This document shows, one piece after another, positions 40,599 to 49,852 of a stretch of 64,000 bases of DNA. The position numbers were made by a program, and so were the translations under genes. How positions within the stretch are numbered: the first letter of the stretch is position 1; the number at the start of each line of letters is the position of its first letter. Under the pieces are notes generated by a model. That model saw only the letters and a program-made list of their open reading frames with translations. It was not told the DNA's origin and did not search any database. The DNA is from Chryseobacterium sp. HSC-36S06. Its GTDB lineage: Bacteria > Bacteroidota > Bacteroidia > Flavobacteriales > Weeksellaceae. The stretch covers positions 434,001-498,000 of the forward strand of contig NZ_JALJZX010000002.1 in assembly GCF_024171485.1 (NCBI RefSeq), read 5' to 3'.

Positions 40599-41132
40599 TT
40601 ATTTTGCTTTAAGATTGATTTCAGACTTCGCCAGTTTCGTTAACTCTTTATCTGTGGTTTTTTCCTCATTTAGAGTTTCAAGCATCAGATTAAGAACTTC
40701 TTTCTGGCCGAGTAACTTCGCATACGTTGCAATGGTACCGTAAGAGGCGATTTCATAATGTTCAACTTTTTGTGCTGCTGCAATAATTGCTGCATCGCGC
40801 ACTGCGCCCGGTTCAGTTTCTTCCAGAATGCCTTCAGATTCTTTAATGAGACCGTCCATCGCGTCACATTTTACAGCTTCAGGTTTAAGTTTTAATGCTT
40901 TAAAGGCATCTTCCAGTCTTTTAACCTGATTTTTTGTTTCTGCTAAATGTCCGTTCACCGCATCTTTCAGTTTCTTAGAAGTTGCGTTCTTTGCCATTTT
41001 AGGAAGATTTTTTACCAATGCTTTTTCAGCCCAGTAAAGGTCTTTCATTCCGTCGACCATAAAATCTTTGAGTTTGTCTGCCGCGTCTGCTTTAGGAGCG
41101 ACTTTACCGCCTGTAGTGGTTTTCTTTGCCAT
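40599..41132 (-). CDS. DUF892 / YciF-type ferritin-like protein, second copy
   Basis: A 177-residue paralogue of the protein at 8284, from ATG 41132 (MAKKTTTGGKVAPK). The Lys/Thr N-terminus is short; the DUF892 core has LKDFMVDGMKDLYWAEKAL, KCDAMDGLIKESEGIL and AAQKVEHYEIASYGTI. Unlike the first copy it has no acidic tail. Probably a stationary-phase or stress-linked protein. It lies 87 bases behind copA and may be read through from it or transcribed alone. Confidence 0.85.
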   Translation of the reverse strand: MAKKTTTGGKVAPKADAADKLKDFMVDGMKDLYWAEKALVKNLPKMAKNATSKKLKDAVNGHLAETKNQVKRLEDAFKALKLKPEAVKCDAMDGLIKESEGILEETEPGAVRDAAIIAAAQKVEHYEIASYGTIATYAKLLGQKEVLNLMLETLNEEKTTDKELTKLAKSEINLKAK

Positions 41133-41219
41133 AATACTATATTTTAATGTTTGGTTTCGATTTAATTCCACTGAATCTTTAAATCTCGACCTCATAAAAA
41201 TGATGGCTCCGAATAAAGA

Positions 41220-43739
41220 TTAGCTTTTGGGAATGTTTAAATTTACCCTGTTTAACCTCAGCGAATTCAGGATTACAGACACCGAGCTGAAACTCATTGC
41301 TGCGGCTGCAATCATCGGACTGAGAAGAATTCCGAAGAACGGATACAGTAATCCTGCTGCAAGCGGAATGCCAAACACGTTATAAATAAATGCGAAAAAA
41401 AGATTCTGTTTTATGTTTTTGAGCAGATTTTCGCTTAAAATATTCGCTTTGGCAACACCTAAGATGTCGCCTTTCAGCAGCGTAATTTCCGAGCTTTCAA
41501 TCGCCACATCGGTTCCGGTACCCATCGCAATCCCTACGTTTGACTGGGCAAGCGCGGGTGCATCGTTGATTCCGTCACCTGTCATCGCCACGATATTTCC
41601 TGCTGCCTGAAGCCTCTTGATTTCTTCCAGTTTGTCCTGTGGAAGTTGGCCCGCAAAATATTTTTTGATTCCAAGGGATTGGGCAACGGCTTTTGCGGTA
41701 TGTTCATTGTCGCCGGTCATCATTATCACTTCCACATTATTTTTCTGAAGATATTCGATGGCCTGCTTTGAAGTTTCTTTAATTTGATCTGAAAAGCTCA
41801 GGAATCCCAGTACCTGATCTCCGGAAGCCAGGTAAGAAACGGTTTTCGCTTCATCCTGTTTTCGGATGACTTCATTTTTAAGGTTTTCCGGAATCTTAAT
41901 GTTAAAGTGATTCAGCAAAGCTTCATTCCCGAGAAGGACAGTGGCTCCGTTGATGGTTCCTTTAATACCTTTTCCGGAAATGTTCTCGAAGTTTTCCACT
42001 TTTTCAAACTCAGAATTCGCTTTTTTAAATTCATGTAAAACGGCGCTGGATAAAGGGTGTTCTGAATTCTGATTCAGTGCTGCCGCCAATTTCAGGATTT
42101 CGTTTTTATCGGCATTTTCTGTCATGGAGATTTCATCCAGACTTGGTTTTCCTTCGGTCAAAGTTCCAGTTTTATCTGTAATCAGAATATTGACTTTCTG
42201 CATCTGTTCCAGCGCCTCAGCGTTTTTAATGAGGATACCGTTTTTCGCGCCTTTGCCGATGCCGACCATCAGACTCATTGGTGTGGCCAGTCCCAAAGCG
42301 CATGGGCACGCGATAATCAATACTGCCACGGCATTGATGAAGGCGAGGATTAGCCGGTTTTCACCACCGAAAATATACCAGAGGATAAAGGTAATGACTG
42401 CAGCGGCAATTACCGTTGGGACAAAAATTTTCGAGACCTTATCTGCCAGTTTCTGAATCGGGGCTTTGCTTCTGCTGGCTTCATTCACCATTTTTATGAT
42501 CTGGGAGAGCAGGGTTTCATCACCTACCTTTTCAGCTTTCATAATGAAAACACCATTGCCGTTGATGGTACCGGAAGTCACGTAATCATCGTTTTTTTTC
42601 TCCACCGGAATCGGTTCCCCGGTGATCATACTTTCATCGATACTGGAATTTCCTTCGGTTATTTTACCGTCCACAGGAATTTTTTCGCCCGGTTTTACGC
42701 GTAACAGATCGCCAATTTTTACTTCGGAAAGTGAAACTATTTTTTCGTTTCCGTCGGTGATTAAGTGAGCTTCATCCGGTGAAAGATTCATGAGTTCTTT
42801 AATAGCGTTGCCAGTTCTTTTGTGCGCTCCGGCTTCCATTAACTGTCCTAAAATTACCAAGGTAAGTATCACACTTACCGCTTCAAAATAGAGTGGAACC
42901 TTCCCATCATGAACCATTTCGTGAGGAAAGATAGCCGGAAAAAACAGCGCGGCAATACTGAAAAGAAATGCAGCCGCAACCCCCAGCGCAATGAGTGAAA
43001 ACATATTAAGATTCCACGTTTTAAAGGATATCCAGCCGCGTTTCATTAAAAACCAACCTGCATAAAACAGCACCGGAAGCGTTAAAACCAATTCTAGAAT
43101 TCCCTGTATCTGATGAGAAAAAGGGAAGGTAAAAAACATACCGCCCATGGAAAGTATGAAGACAGGAACCGTGAAAACCAGTGCTGTAATAAACTTATTT
43201 TTAAGAATATTAAAGGTTTCATCTTCGCCGTCTCTGTCCTTCCCCGGAATCTGTACGAGATCCATTCCGCAGACAGGGCAGCCGACATTCGAGTCGTAAA
43301 CCTTGTCACCTTCACAAAACATTGGACAGTAATATTTTCCCGCCTGGCTGTCAGAATGTTCAGGCACATCAGGGGAATGTATGGGTGAATGTACCTGATG
43401 CGAAGCGTTATTGATTAAATCCTCTGTAATTTCTTCAAGATGCATGTGGCAAACGGGGCAACTAGTATCTGAATCATAGGTTTTGTCATTTTCGCAGAAC
43501 ATCGGACAGAAATATTCGCCAACTTTATCTTTAAAGTTTTCGGGTAGATTTGTTTTCGAGAAAGTCGCGGGCTTATTCTTATAATCTTCCCGTTCCTCAA
43601 TGGGAACCAGAAACATATTGCAGACTGGGCATCGTTTGCCGGGGGCGAAATATACTTTTTCCCCCTCGCATTCCATGGGGCAGTAATAAACGGAGCTCGG
43701 CGAGATTTTTTCTGAAGGATGAGTATGATGATTTTCCAT
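41220..43739 (-). CDS. copA: Copper-translocating P-type ATPase with three heavy-metal-binding domains
   Basis: An 839-residue P1B-ATPase that pumps Cu(I) or Ag(I) out of the cytosol. The N-terminal 165 residues have three copies of CPMxC-(9-11)-CPVCxM (about 20-42, 78-99, 138-159) instead of HMA domains. Then come membrane helices, the TGEP segment, ion-binding CPC (478-480) and the phosphorylation site DKTGT (D522). The His/Met-rich linker [14 protein letters not shown] lies between repeats 2 and 3. The AraC-type regulator is 76 bases upstream on the same strand. Confidence 0.94.
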   Translation of the reverse strand: MENHHTHPSEKISPSSVYYCPMECEGEKVYFAPGKRCPVCNMFLVPIEEREDYKNKPATFSKTNLPENFKDKVGEYFCPMFCENDKTYDSDTSCPVCHMHLEEITEDLINNASHQVHSPIHSPDVPEHSDSQAGKYYCPMFCEGDKVYDSNVGCPVCGMDLVQIPGKDRDGEDETFNILKNKFITALVFTVPVFILSMGGMFFTFPFSHQIQGILELVLTLPVLFYAGWFLMKRGWISFKTWNLNMFSLIALGVAAAFLFSIAALFFPAIFPHEMVHDGKVPLYFEAVSVILTLVILGQLMEAGAHKRTGNAIKELMNLSPDEAHLITDGNEKIVSLSEVKIGDLLRVKPGEKIPVDGKITEGNSSIDESMITGEPIPVEKKNDDYVTSGTINGNGVFIMKAEKVGDETLLSQIIKMVNEASRSKAPIQKLADKVSKIFVPTVIAAAVITFILWYIFGGENRLILAFINAVAVLIIACPCALGLATPMSLMVGIGKGAKNGILIKNAEALEQMQKVNILITDKTGTLTEGKPSLDEISMTENADKNEILKLAAALNQNSEHPLSSAVLHEFKKANSEFEKVENFENISGKGIKGTINGATVLLGNEALLNHFNIKIPENLKNEVIRKQDEAKTVSYLASGDQVLGFLSFSDQIKETSKQAIEYLQKNNVEVIMMTGDNEHTAKAVAQSLGIKKYFAGQLPQDKLEEIKRLQAAGNIVAMTGDGINDAPALAQSNVGIAMGTGTDVAIESSEITLLKGDILGVAKANILSENLLKNIKQNLFFAFIYNVFGIPLAAGLLYPFFGILLSPMIAAAAMSFSSVSVILNSLRLNRVNLNIPKS

Positions 43740-43815
43740 ATGCTAATTTTAATGTTCAAATTTCTTAAAATGAAAATGAACACTGTTATAAATATAGGGA
43801 AGAATCTTATAATTT

Positions 43816-44376
43816 TCAGATTTCGTCGAGCGGAATACGGTTTTTAATTTTAAGTTTTTTAAATCCTGAAGGGGTAAATCCCGTTATATTTTTAAATTGC
43901 GAAGATAAATGCTGAACACTTTTATATCCCAGTTGACCGGATATTTCAGTCAGTGAAAATTCGTCGTATAAAAGCAGTTCTTTCACCTTTTCTATTTTTT
44001 GAAGAATGAAATACTGCTCCAGCGTCACGTTTTCGTTCTGTGAAAACAGTTTTGAGACTGCACTGTAATCGCGGTGAAGTTTTTCCGAGATCCATTTAGA
44101 AAGGATAAAATCTTCCGGAATATCCAGACCATCGACGAGTAAAATTATCTCATTTTTTACTTTTTCAATGAGCTGCTGGGCGGAATCTTCCAATATCTCA
44201 AAACCGGATTCCCTTAAAGATTCATCCAGTTTACGGAGTTCAGTGGAATTTAAATCCTCAGCGGTCTCAACTTCCCCAAGCGCTACGGCAGTGATTTCGA
44301 GGTTTAAATCCTTAAAGACTCTTTCTACCGCAGTGATGCAGCGGTTGCAAACCATATTTTTGATATAGAGTTTCAT
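43816..44376 (-). CDS. AraC family regulator with HMA-like N-terminal domain
   Basis: A 186-residue regulator. Residues 1-75 look like a heavy-metal-associated domain, KNMVCNRCITAVERVF, with MxCNRC in place of MxCxxC and a predicted ferredoxin-like helix-strand pattern. Residues about 95-186 form an AraC helix-turn-helix pair: EISGQLGYKSVQHLSSQFK and TGFTPSGFKKL are typical. It probably senses copper or silver and controls copA immediately downstream. Its start overlaps the thioesterase stop by 4 bases. Confidence 0.85.
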   Translation of the reverse strand: MKLYIKNMVCNRCITAVERVFKDLNLEITAVALGEVETAEDLNSTELRKLDESLRESGFEILEDSAQQLIEKVKNEIILLVDGLDIPEDFILSKWISEKLHRDYSAVSKLFSQNENVTLEQYFILQKIEKVKELLLYDEFSLTEISGQLGYKSVQHLSSQFKNITGFTPSGFKKLKIKNRIPLDEI

Positions 44377-44768
44377 TCGATGCTTTTCAGCCGGTCAGCA
44401 ATGAATTCGATCTTTGTTTTTCCGTGTTTGGTCGGTTTCCCTTCATCATCTACACCTACGAAAATAATTTTATCAATGGTGATAATGGTTTGGCGGGTCA
44501 TCATATTCCTCACGTCGCAGGTTAAAGTGATTGAGGTGTTCCCGAAGTCTGTCGCTTCAATTCCTATTTCAATAATATCGCCCTGTTTTGCGGAACTGAT
44601 AAAGTTGATTTCAGAAATATATTTGGTTACACATCGGGGTGTTTCAAGCTGTACGATGGCGTACAGAGCGGCTTCTTCATCAATCCACTGCAGCAGTCTT
44701 CCGCCGAAGAGCGTATGATTGGGATTTAAATCTTCAGGTTTAATCCATTTTCTGGTATGATAGTTCAT
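44373..44768 (-). CDS. Acyl-CoA thioesterase (hotdog fold)
   Basis: A 131-residue hotdog-fold thioesterase of the YciA/BFIT type. NHTLFGGRLLQWIDEEAAL matches the family motif (N..FGG.L..W.DE.A, with the catalytic Asp), and YISEINFISSAKQGD follows. It hydrolyses acyl-CoAs in the cytosol. It is the first gene of the thioesterase-AraC-copA run, with a 4-base overlap to the regulator. Why it is coupled to copper resistance is not clear. Confidence 0.88.
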   Translation of the reverse strand: MNYHTRKWIKPEDLNPNHTLFGGRLLQWIDEEAALYAIVQLETPRCVTKYISEINFISSAKQGDIIEIGIEATDFGNTSITLTCDVRNMMTRQTIITIDKIIFVGVDDEGKPTKHGKTKIEFIADRLKSIE

Positions 44769-44789
44769 CTTTATAAATTTTATGTTAGA

Positions 44790-45548
44790 TTATCTGGTGA
44801 AAACCAGTTTTGTTTTGGTAGAAAGTTTTTCATCAATACGGTAGCCTTCAAGATTGAAACCTTTCACTTCATTCAGTGTTTTTGCCTGGTTTTCCGCACA
44901 GTAACGCACCACCAAACCGCGCGCATGTTTGGTATATACGACGACGGTTTTTGGCTTTCCTTCTTTCAGTTCATAGAATTCAAAATCGATAACGGGAGCT
45001 TTCAGCTGCGTTTTATCTAGAACTTTGAAATATTCGTTGCTGGCAAGATTCAGGATAAGGTCTTTCGATTTCAGTTCGCTGTTAAGCTGTTCCGTAATCT
45101 TTTCGCGCCAGAACTCGTAGAGATTTTTGTAGTGGTCGAATTTAAAATTCCTGCCCATTTCCAGACGGTAAAGCATCACTTTATCCGAAGGTTTCAGCAA
45201 ACCATACAACCCAGAAAGAATACGGTAATTTTTCTGAAGATAATTGACTGCGTTTTTATCCAGCGTTTTTGCATCTAGTCCACGGTATACTTCACCGGTA
45301 AAGGCAAACATAGCGGGTGCAGACTCTTTTGTTTTTGGTTTAGCGTTCCATTTCTGGTTTCTCTCCCAGTTCTCATCAGCGAGTTTGCTGGAAATTTCCA
45401 TTAAATCAGCCAGATATTTCGGTGTTTTTTCTTTTAAATGCGAGTGAATAAATGCCGCTTCCTCAATAAATCCCGGAGTAGTAGATTTCAGAAATTCCGT
45501 AGAATTTTCAATATTCATAAGTTTGGCGGGGGAAGTAATAATTTTCAT
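44790..45548 (-). CDS. yaaA: Peroxide stress protein YaaA
   Basis: A 252-residue DUF328/YaaA protein. MKIITSPAKLMN, the PAMFAFTGEVYRGLDA segment, and NLASNEYFKVLD then VVYTKHARGLVVRYC are family hallmarks. In E. coli YaaA lowers free iron under hydrogen peroxide stress and binds DNA. It follows the thioesterase gene 21 bases further upstream on the same strand; the four genes may be partly co-transcribed. Confidence 0.93.
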   Translation of the reverse strand: MKIITSPAKLMNIENSTEFLKSTTPGFIEEAAFIHSHLKEKTPKYLADLMEISSKLADENWERNQKWNAKPKTKESAPAMFAFTGEVYRGLDAKTLDKNAVNYLQKNYRILSGLYGLLKPSDKVMLYRLEMGRNFKFDHYKNLYEFWREKITEQLNSELKSKDLILNLASNEYFKVLDKTQLKAPVIDFEFYELKEGKPKTVVVYTKHARGLVVRYCAENQAKTLNEVKGFNLEGYRIDEKLSTKTKLVFTR

Positions 45549-45654
45549 AAGGTTGGTGTTCGGAAGGATGAGTTCAAAACTCTTAGTCTTGTTAAATTGT
45601 TTTTTGGGTGAAAAGTGAGTATCTCAAAATCCGGTCAGAGCATGGTTTATCGGA

Positions 45655-46266
45655 TTAAATCTCTCCTTTGCCCTGGCGGATGATTTCGGGCTCGCCACTT
45701 GTTAAATCTACGATGGTAGAGGCAACATTATCCCCATAACCTGAATCGATGACAATATCGACCAGATGATCGTATTTTTCTGCAATCAGTTCAGGGTCGG
45801 TAGAATATTCAATGACTTCATCGTCATCTTTAATGGAAGTTGAGGCAATGGGATGACCCAGTTTTTCTACGATCAGTTGTGGGATAGGGTGGTCTGGAAC
45901 ACGTATGCCTACTGTTTTGTTTCCTTTGTAGGCAAGTGGAAGGCTTTTATTCGCTTCGAGGATAAAAGTATAAGGCCCAGGAATTTTACTCTTTAAAAAC
46001 CGGAATGCGGGAGTGTCAATAGCCCTGGTAAAACTCGATAAATGGCTCAAATCGTTACAGATGATTGAAAACTGCGCCTTCTCGAGTTTTATTTTTTTGA
46101 TCTGGGCGAGTTTCTCCATAGCCCGGATATCGAAAATATTGCATCCCAGGGCATATACTGTATCGGAAGGATAGATAATGATTCCTCCGTTGTTCAATGT
46201 TTTAATCACCTCAGCGATAAGGTTTTCCTGAGGATTATCCGGGTATATTTTCAAGATTTTAGCCAT
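45655..46266 (-). CDS. L-threonylcarbamoyladenylate synthase (Sua5/YciO/YrdC)
   Basis: A 203-residue protein from ATG 46266 (MAKILKIYP). GGIIIYPSDTVYALGCN, KAQFSIICNDLSHLS, PGPYTFIL and VGIRVPDHPI define the Sua5/YrdC/YciO domain. These proteins make the threonylcarbamoyl-AMP used for t6A37 of tRNAs reading ANN codons; a YciO-like paralogue role is also possible. A minus-strand TAACTTTG box at 46277-46270 is so close to the start that a very short or missing leader is possible. Confidence 0.9.
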   Translation of the reverse strand: MAKILKIYPDNPQENLIAEVIKTLNNGGIIIYPSDTVYALGCNIFDIRAMEKLAQIKKIKLEKAQFSIICNDLSHLSSFTRAIDTPAFRFLKSKIPGPYTFILEANKSLPLAYKGNKTVGIRVPDHPIPQLIVEKLGHPIASTSIKDDDEVIEYSTDPELIAEKYDHLVDIVIDSGYGDNVASTIVDLTSGEPEIIRQGKGEI

Positions 46267-46314
46267 ACACAAAGTTATTAAAATATGATGAAATAAAAAT
46301 TATGGTGTGAAGAC

Positions 46315-46344
46315 TTGCGCGGAATCAAAATATTCGTATATTTG
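46315..46344 (+). promoter_or_regulatory. Promoter of the initiator tRNA pair
   Basis: TTG at 46315-46317, a 19-base spacer and TATATTTG at 46337-46344, with transcription expected 5-8 bases before the tRNA at 46356. The core CGTATATTTGCAGTCC is identical to the queA promoter. Confidence 0.8.
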
Positions 46345-46355
46345 CAGTCCAATAT

Positions 46356-46428
<73 letters not shown>

Positions 46429-46484
46429 CTAAGTTTAAGTTTTCTGCAAGGTATCGCGAGCCGCAGAAATTTCTGAAGATACAT

Positions 46485-46557
<73 letters not shown>

Positions 46558-46562
46558 CTAAG

Positions 46563-46593
46563 AGAGAATTACGAAAGTGATTCTCTTTTTTTT
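46563..46593 (+). terminator. Terminator of the tRNA-fMet transcript
   Basis: AGAGAATTAC / GTGATTCTCT, a 10-bp stem with one G-U pair and a GAAA tetraloop, followed by seven or more T. It begins 6 bases behind copy 2. Confidence 0.93.
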
Positions 46594-46725
46594 GTGGCTG
46601 GTGGTGCAGGTTTTTAGAGATCATAAATGAGAATTTTTATACATCAGTCACATGGGAACAGCTATTATATAAAAGGATAAGGTTGCATCAGTATTTTACT
46701 ACAATGTAAATAATGCATGTTTTAA

Positions 46726-46733
46726 TATCTTTG
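46726..46733 (+). promoter_or_regulatory. -7 promoter box of the methyltransferase gene
   Basis: TATCTTTG matches TAnnTTTG, 18 bases before the ATG at 46752. Confidence 0.55.
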
Positions 46734-46751
46734 TATTAAGAAAATAGAACT

Positions 46752-47444
46752 ATGACCGACCTTCCCGGCAAAGCCATCCATGACTTCCATTTTACAGACC
46801 GCAGAAAGAAACTTTTTGTTCACGACGAATTCGGGCCCAAGATAGAAATGCCTGTTTCCTATTATTTCAGGAATTTCAAAAAAATGCCGGAACTGGAGAG
46901 AGTAGCCATAGAGAACTGCCGTGGGAAAGTACTGGACATTGGTGCCGCCGCGGGATCTCATGCCCTTGAGCTTAAGAGAAGAGATTTTGATGTTACAGCG
47001 CTTGAAATTTCGCCTTTGGCGTGTGAAGTGATGGAAGACAGAGGCGTCCCCAACGTGATCTGTGAGGATTTCTTCGTTTTTGAGGGACAGAAATTCGATA
47101 CTTTACTGCTGCTCATGAACGGCATCGGGATTTCGTCGACTTTAGAAGGTTTCGGGGATGTTCTGAAGAAAGCTGGCTCATTATTGAATCCTGATGGTCA
47201 GATTATCTTTGATTCCTGCGATATTGCGTATATGTACGAAGATGCGACAATGCCCGACTGTCATTACTACGGAGAAATAAAAACCCGATATGAATTTGAC
47301 CGTCAACTCACCGATTGGTTCCAATGGCTGTATCTGGATTCGGAAACAATGACACAGATTGCAGGTGAATCGGGCTTTCGGGCAGAGATTATTTTTGAAG
47401 ACGAAAATGACCAATATCTCTCAGTGCTGACGAAGATCTCCTAA
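46752..47444 (+). CDS. Class I SAM-dependent methyltransferase
   Basis: A 230-residue methyltransferase. KVLDIGAAAGSHALELKRR is the SAM-binding glycine motif, followed by VTALEISPLACEVMEDRG and FDTLLLLMNGIGISSTL (motif IV region). The N-terminal FHFTDRRKKLFVHDEFG is an extension of about 60 residues before the fold. Substrate unknown. Its stop overlaps the stop of the convergent gene by 4 bases, so no terminator fits between. Confidence 0.85.
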   Translation: MTDLPGKAIHDFHFTDRRKKLFVHDEFGPKIEMPVSYYFRNFKKMPELERVAIENCRGKVLDIGAAAGSHALELKRRDFDVTALEISPLACEVMEDRGVPNVICEDFFVFEGQKFDTLLLLMNGIGISSTLEGFGDVLKKAGSLLNPDGQIIFDSCDIAYMYEDATMPDCHYYGEIKTRYEFDRQLTDWFQWLYLDSETMTQIAGESGFRAEIIFEDENDQYLSVLTKIS

Positions 47445-49024
47445 AGCTTCTGCGCATCGTAATCGCTTTCATTGCTTAGGCGGTCAATGGCTTTTACTGC
47501 TACGGTATTCAGTTTTTTACCGTTTCTGGTAAGGGGAAGTGTTTTGGTAGTGTAATCCCGATCCAGGATTTCAGTGTCCCAGGTGTCACCGTATTTTGCG
47601 AACAGTACCCAACGGAAGACCTCAGCATTTTCTCTGGAGTTCCAGGTTACTTTGTACGCGTCAACGGATTTAACTGCTGAGAGGGTAGGCGTCATTAATT
47701 TTCTGGTTTTGATCCAGGGCGTTGCGGGCACCAGAGCATCTTCACTGTAAAGTTTTTTCACCGCGTTCAGCATTTCGGGATTCTTCTTTAAACCGTCGGT
47801 ACTGTAATGGATTTCTCCAGCGCCGTTCTTTGGCAGCATGCGGCGGATGGTGTTCATCTGTCCCGTAATTTCACTTGTTTTATTATCTGCTTTTACCCCT
47901 ACTGTATTCAGTCCCGGCCACAGGTGGATATTTTTGATGTTTTCGTCCTTCCACCATTTCAGGAGAGCAGAAAAACTCTGCGCGCCGCCTTCTTTCCAGT
48001 ATAGCTGAGGGGAATAATAATCGCACCAGCCTTCATTCAGCCATAGTTTGGCGTCGGCATAGAGTTCATCGTACTGCGACGAACCTGTTACGCCTGCAGG
48101 ATAACCCGGTTTCCAGATGCCGAAAGGCGAAATCCCGAACTTTACGGTAGCTTTCTCGGCATGGATTTCGTCGTGAAGCCTTTTAATAATCTTATTGACG
48201 TTAGCCCTGCGCCAGTCTGCCCGGGAAAGGTTGCCGCCGGAATTCCGATACTGATTCCAGGTTTTGTCATCAGGAAAGTCCCTGCCGCCGTGGTATTCTT
48301 TGTAAGGATAAAAATAATCGTCGATATGTACGGCATCGATATCGTAGCGCTTTACCAAGTCTTTGATGACGCTGGCGACATGGTTCTGTACCCTTTCATC
48401 CGAAGGGTCCATCCAGTACATGCCGTTTCTCAGTTTATAGACGCTCTGGGACATCACCGAGGCCATGCTTGAGGAAGATACAGTGCCGCCAGTGGTGTGG
48501 TGAGCGCGGTAAGGGTTCATCCAGACATGAAGTTCCATGCCGCGTTTGTGGGCTTCATCAATCCAGAACTCCAGGGGATCGTAATAAGGGGATGGCGCTT
48601 TGCCAGTCTGCCCGGTAAGGAAATACGACCAAGGCTCCAGATCACTTTTGTACATCGCATCTGCGGAAGGGCGCACCTGGAAGATCACCGCATTGAAGTT
48701 GGCTCCTTTAAGCATATCAAGCAACTGAATGGCTTCCTCTTTCTGCTGTTGGGTCGTGAGGTTGTTTCTCGTAGGCCAGTTGATGTTGGCCACTGTAGCA
48801 ATCCACGCCGCACGGAATTCGCGGTTGATTTCGGGAAGGTTGACTTTTACTTCCTCCTTGCCGGCAGCAACAGGAGCTGTGGGAGTTTTTGGAGGCACAG
48901 GTTTGGTGACCTGGGTCTTTGTAGTTTTACCTCTGCTCTTCACCTGAGGTTTCTGCGTGGAGCAGGAATTTATAAAAAGAGCCATTGCGGCGATAAGACT
49001 ATATTTTAAGATGCGGATGTTCAT
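47441..49024 (-). CDS. GH10-like (DUF187/YngK) glycoside hydrolase lipoprotein
   Basis: A 527-residue surface or periplasmic protein. The signal ends with lipobox FINSC (C21). After a Pro/Lys/Thr linker, the GHL10 domain follows: NREFRAAWIATVANINWPTR, ADAMYKSDLEPWS, HVWMNPYRAHH, DIDAVHIDDYFYPY and FGISPFGIW. A C-terminal fibronectin-III-like domain is likely (KVTWNSRENAEVFRW). Such enzymes cleave peptidoglycan glycan or plant polysaccharide chains; substrate here is unknown. Confidence 0.88.
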   Translation of the reverse strand: MNIRILKYSLIAAMALFINSCSTQKPQVKSRGKTTKTQVTKPVPPKTPTAPVAAGKEEVKVNLPEINREFRAAWIATVANINWPTRNNLTTQQQKEEAIQLLDMLKGANFNAVIFQVRPSADAMYKSDLEPWSYFLTGQTGKAPSPYYDPLEFWIDEAHKRGMELHVWMNPYRAHHTTGGTVSSSSMASVMSQSVYKLRNGMYWMDPSDERVQNHVASVIKDLVKRYDIDAVHIDDYFYPYKEYHGGRDFPDDKTWNQYRNSGGNLSRADWRRANVNKIIKRLHDEIHAEKATVKFGISPFGIWKPGYPAGVTGSSQYDELYADAKLWLNEGWCDYYSPQLYWKEGGAQSFSALLKWWKDENIKNIHLWPGLNTVGVKADNKTSEITGQMNTIRRMLPKNGAGEIHYSTDGLKKNPEMLNAVKKLYSEDALVPATPWIKTRKLMTPTLSAVKSVDAYKVTWNSRENAEVFRWVLFAKYGDTWDTEILDRDYTTKTLPLTRNGKKLNTVAVKAIDRLSNESDYDAQKL

Positions 49025-49320
49025 GGGACAAAAATACTATTATATCTGAAACTGAAAAATCCGGGTTAGCGTATGTGAATCAGCGGTCAGGTTAATTAAT
49101 CTGGAGGAGGTAGGGAAGAGGGTTTTTGATAGGAGTTTGTTAGGTTCGGCTACAAAGCCTCATTTATCATTTATACGCCGTTCCGATCAAAAGAATTTTT
49201 ATTCGCATAAAGTGGAATCAGTTCCCGCTTTTTTTTCGTTAAACTATTTTTTATGAAAATAGTGTTCTCCATGTAACATCTCTGCCTCTTTTGCTGTCTA
49301 ATTGGTATTAACTGATAACT
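49025..49320. other. Intergenic region between GH10-like gene and interrupted gene
   Basis: About 296 bases between divergent genes. No gene was accepted; a short minus-strand frame at 49171-49395 runs into the interrupted gene and has no recognisable protein. It probably carries promoters for both sides, although no clean consensus was found. Confidence 0.4.
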
Positions 49321-49475
49321 ATGGCAAAAAGAATTACCGCTGCTGCTGTACTTTGTGGCGTCTTTACCTTCGGACAGGATGTAAATCGTCAGCAAAAAGT
49401 GTACTGATTTAGTTCAGAACTAAGATAGTGTTTTCATAATAAACAGAACAAAAAAATAATTAAATTTGATTTATT

Positions 49476-49832
49476 ATGACAGCCAAAAAACCAATCAGTA
49501 ATCCTGAAAATTATTTAAAAGACATCCGCAGAAAAACCAGAAGGATTTTCACCGCGGAACAAAAGATCCTCATTGTGATGGAAGCCCTTCGGGCTGAAAC
49601 CTCCATAGCCGAACTCTGTCGCAAGCACGCTATTCAGGAATTTACCTTCTACAAATGGAATAAGGAGTTCATTGAAGCCGGTAAAAAGCAACTCTCAGGA
49701 GATACTCTTCGCCAGGCAACCTCCGAAGAAGTCTCTCAGCTTCGGGAAGAGAACCACAAACTCAAGGAGACGGTTGCCGACCTTGTCATCCGCTACGACA
49801 TCGTAAAAAAAAGTTTGGAAATTCTGGAATAA
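49476..49832 (+). CDS. IS3-family transposase OrfA (helix-turn-helix)
   Basis: A 118-residue DNA-binding protein. RRKTRRIFTAEQKILIVMEALR and SIAELCRKHAIQEFTFYKWNKEF form the HTH_Tnp_1 helix-turn-helix, followed by a leucine-rich coiled coil (EEVSQLREENHKLKETVADL). Near its 3' end GTA-AAA-AAA-AGT gives a run of eight A. Slipping one base back would lead into the orfB frame, where KKFGNSGITEKYRKY is open before the orfB ATG, so an OrfAB fusion transposase can be made. Confidence 0.92.
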   Translation: MTAKKPISNPENYLKDIRRKTRRIFTAEQKILIVMEALRAETSIAELCRKHAIQEFTFYKWNKEFIEAGKKQLSGDTLRQATSEEVSQLREENHKLKETVADLVIRYDIVKKSLEILE

Positions 49833-49852
49833 CCGAAAAATACAGAAAGTAT

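Noticed and set aside
46270-46277. Leaderless promoter TAACTTTG for the Sua5-like gene
   Set aside because: It fits TAnnTTTG but ends 3 bases before the ATG and has no -33 TTG; a chance match is likely, so it is mentioned only in the gene entry.
46441-46469. TTTCTGC/GCAGAAA hairpin between the tRNAs as a terminator
   Set aside because: No T tract follows and the second tRNA has no promoter of its own; more likely a processing or spacer hairpin.
49171-49395. Minus-strand frame of 74 codons before the IS
   Set aside because: Runs antisense through the signal peptide start of the interrupted gene, low complexity, no recognisable family.
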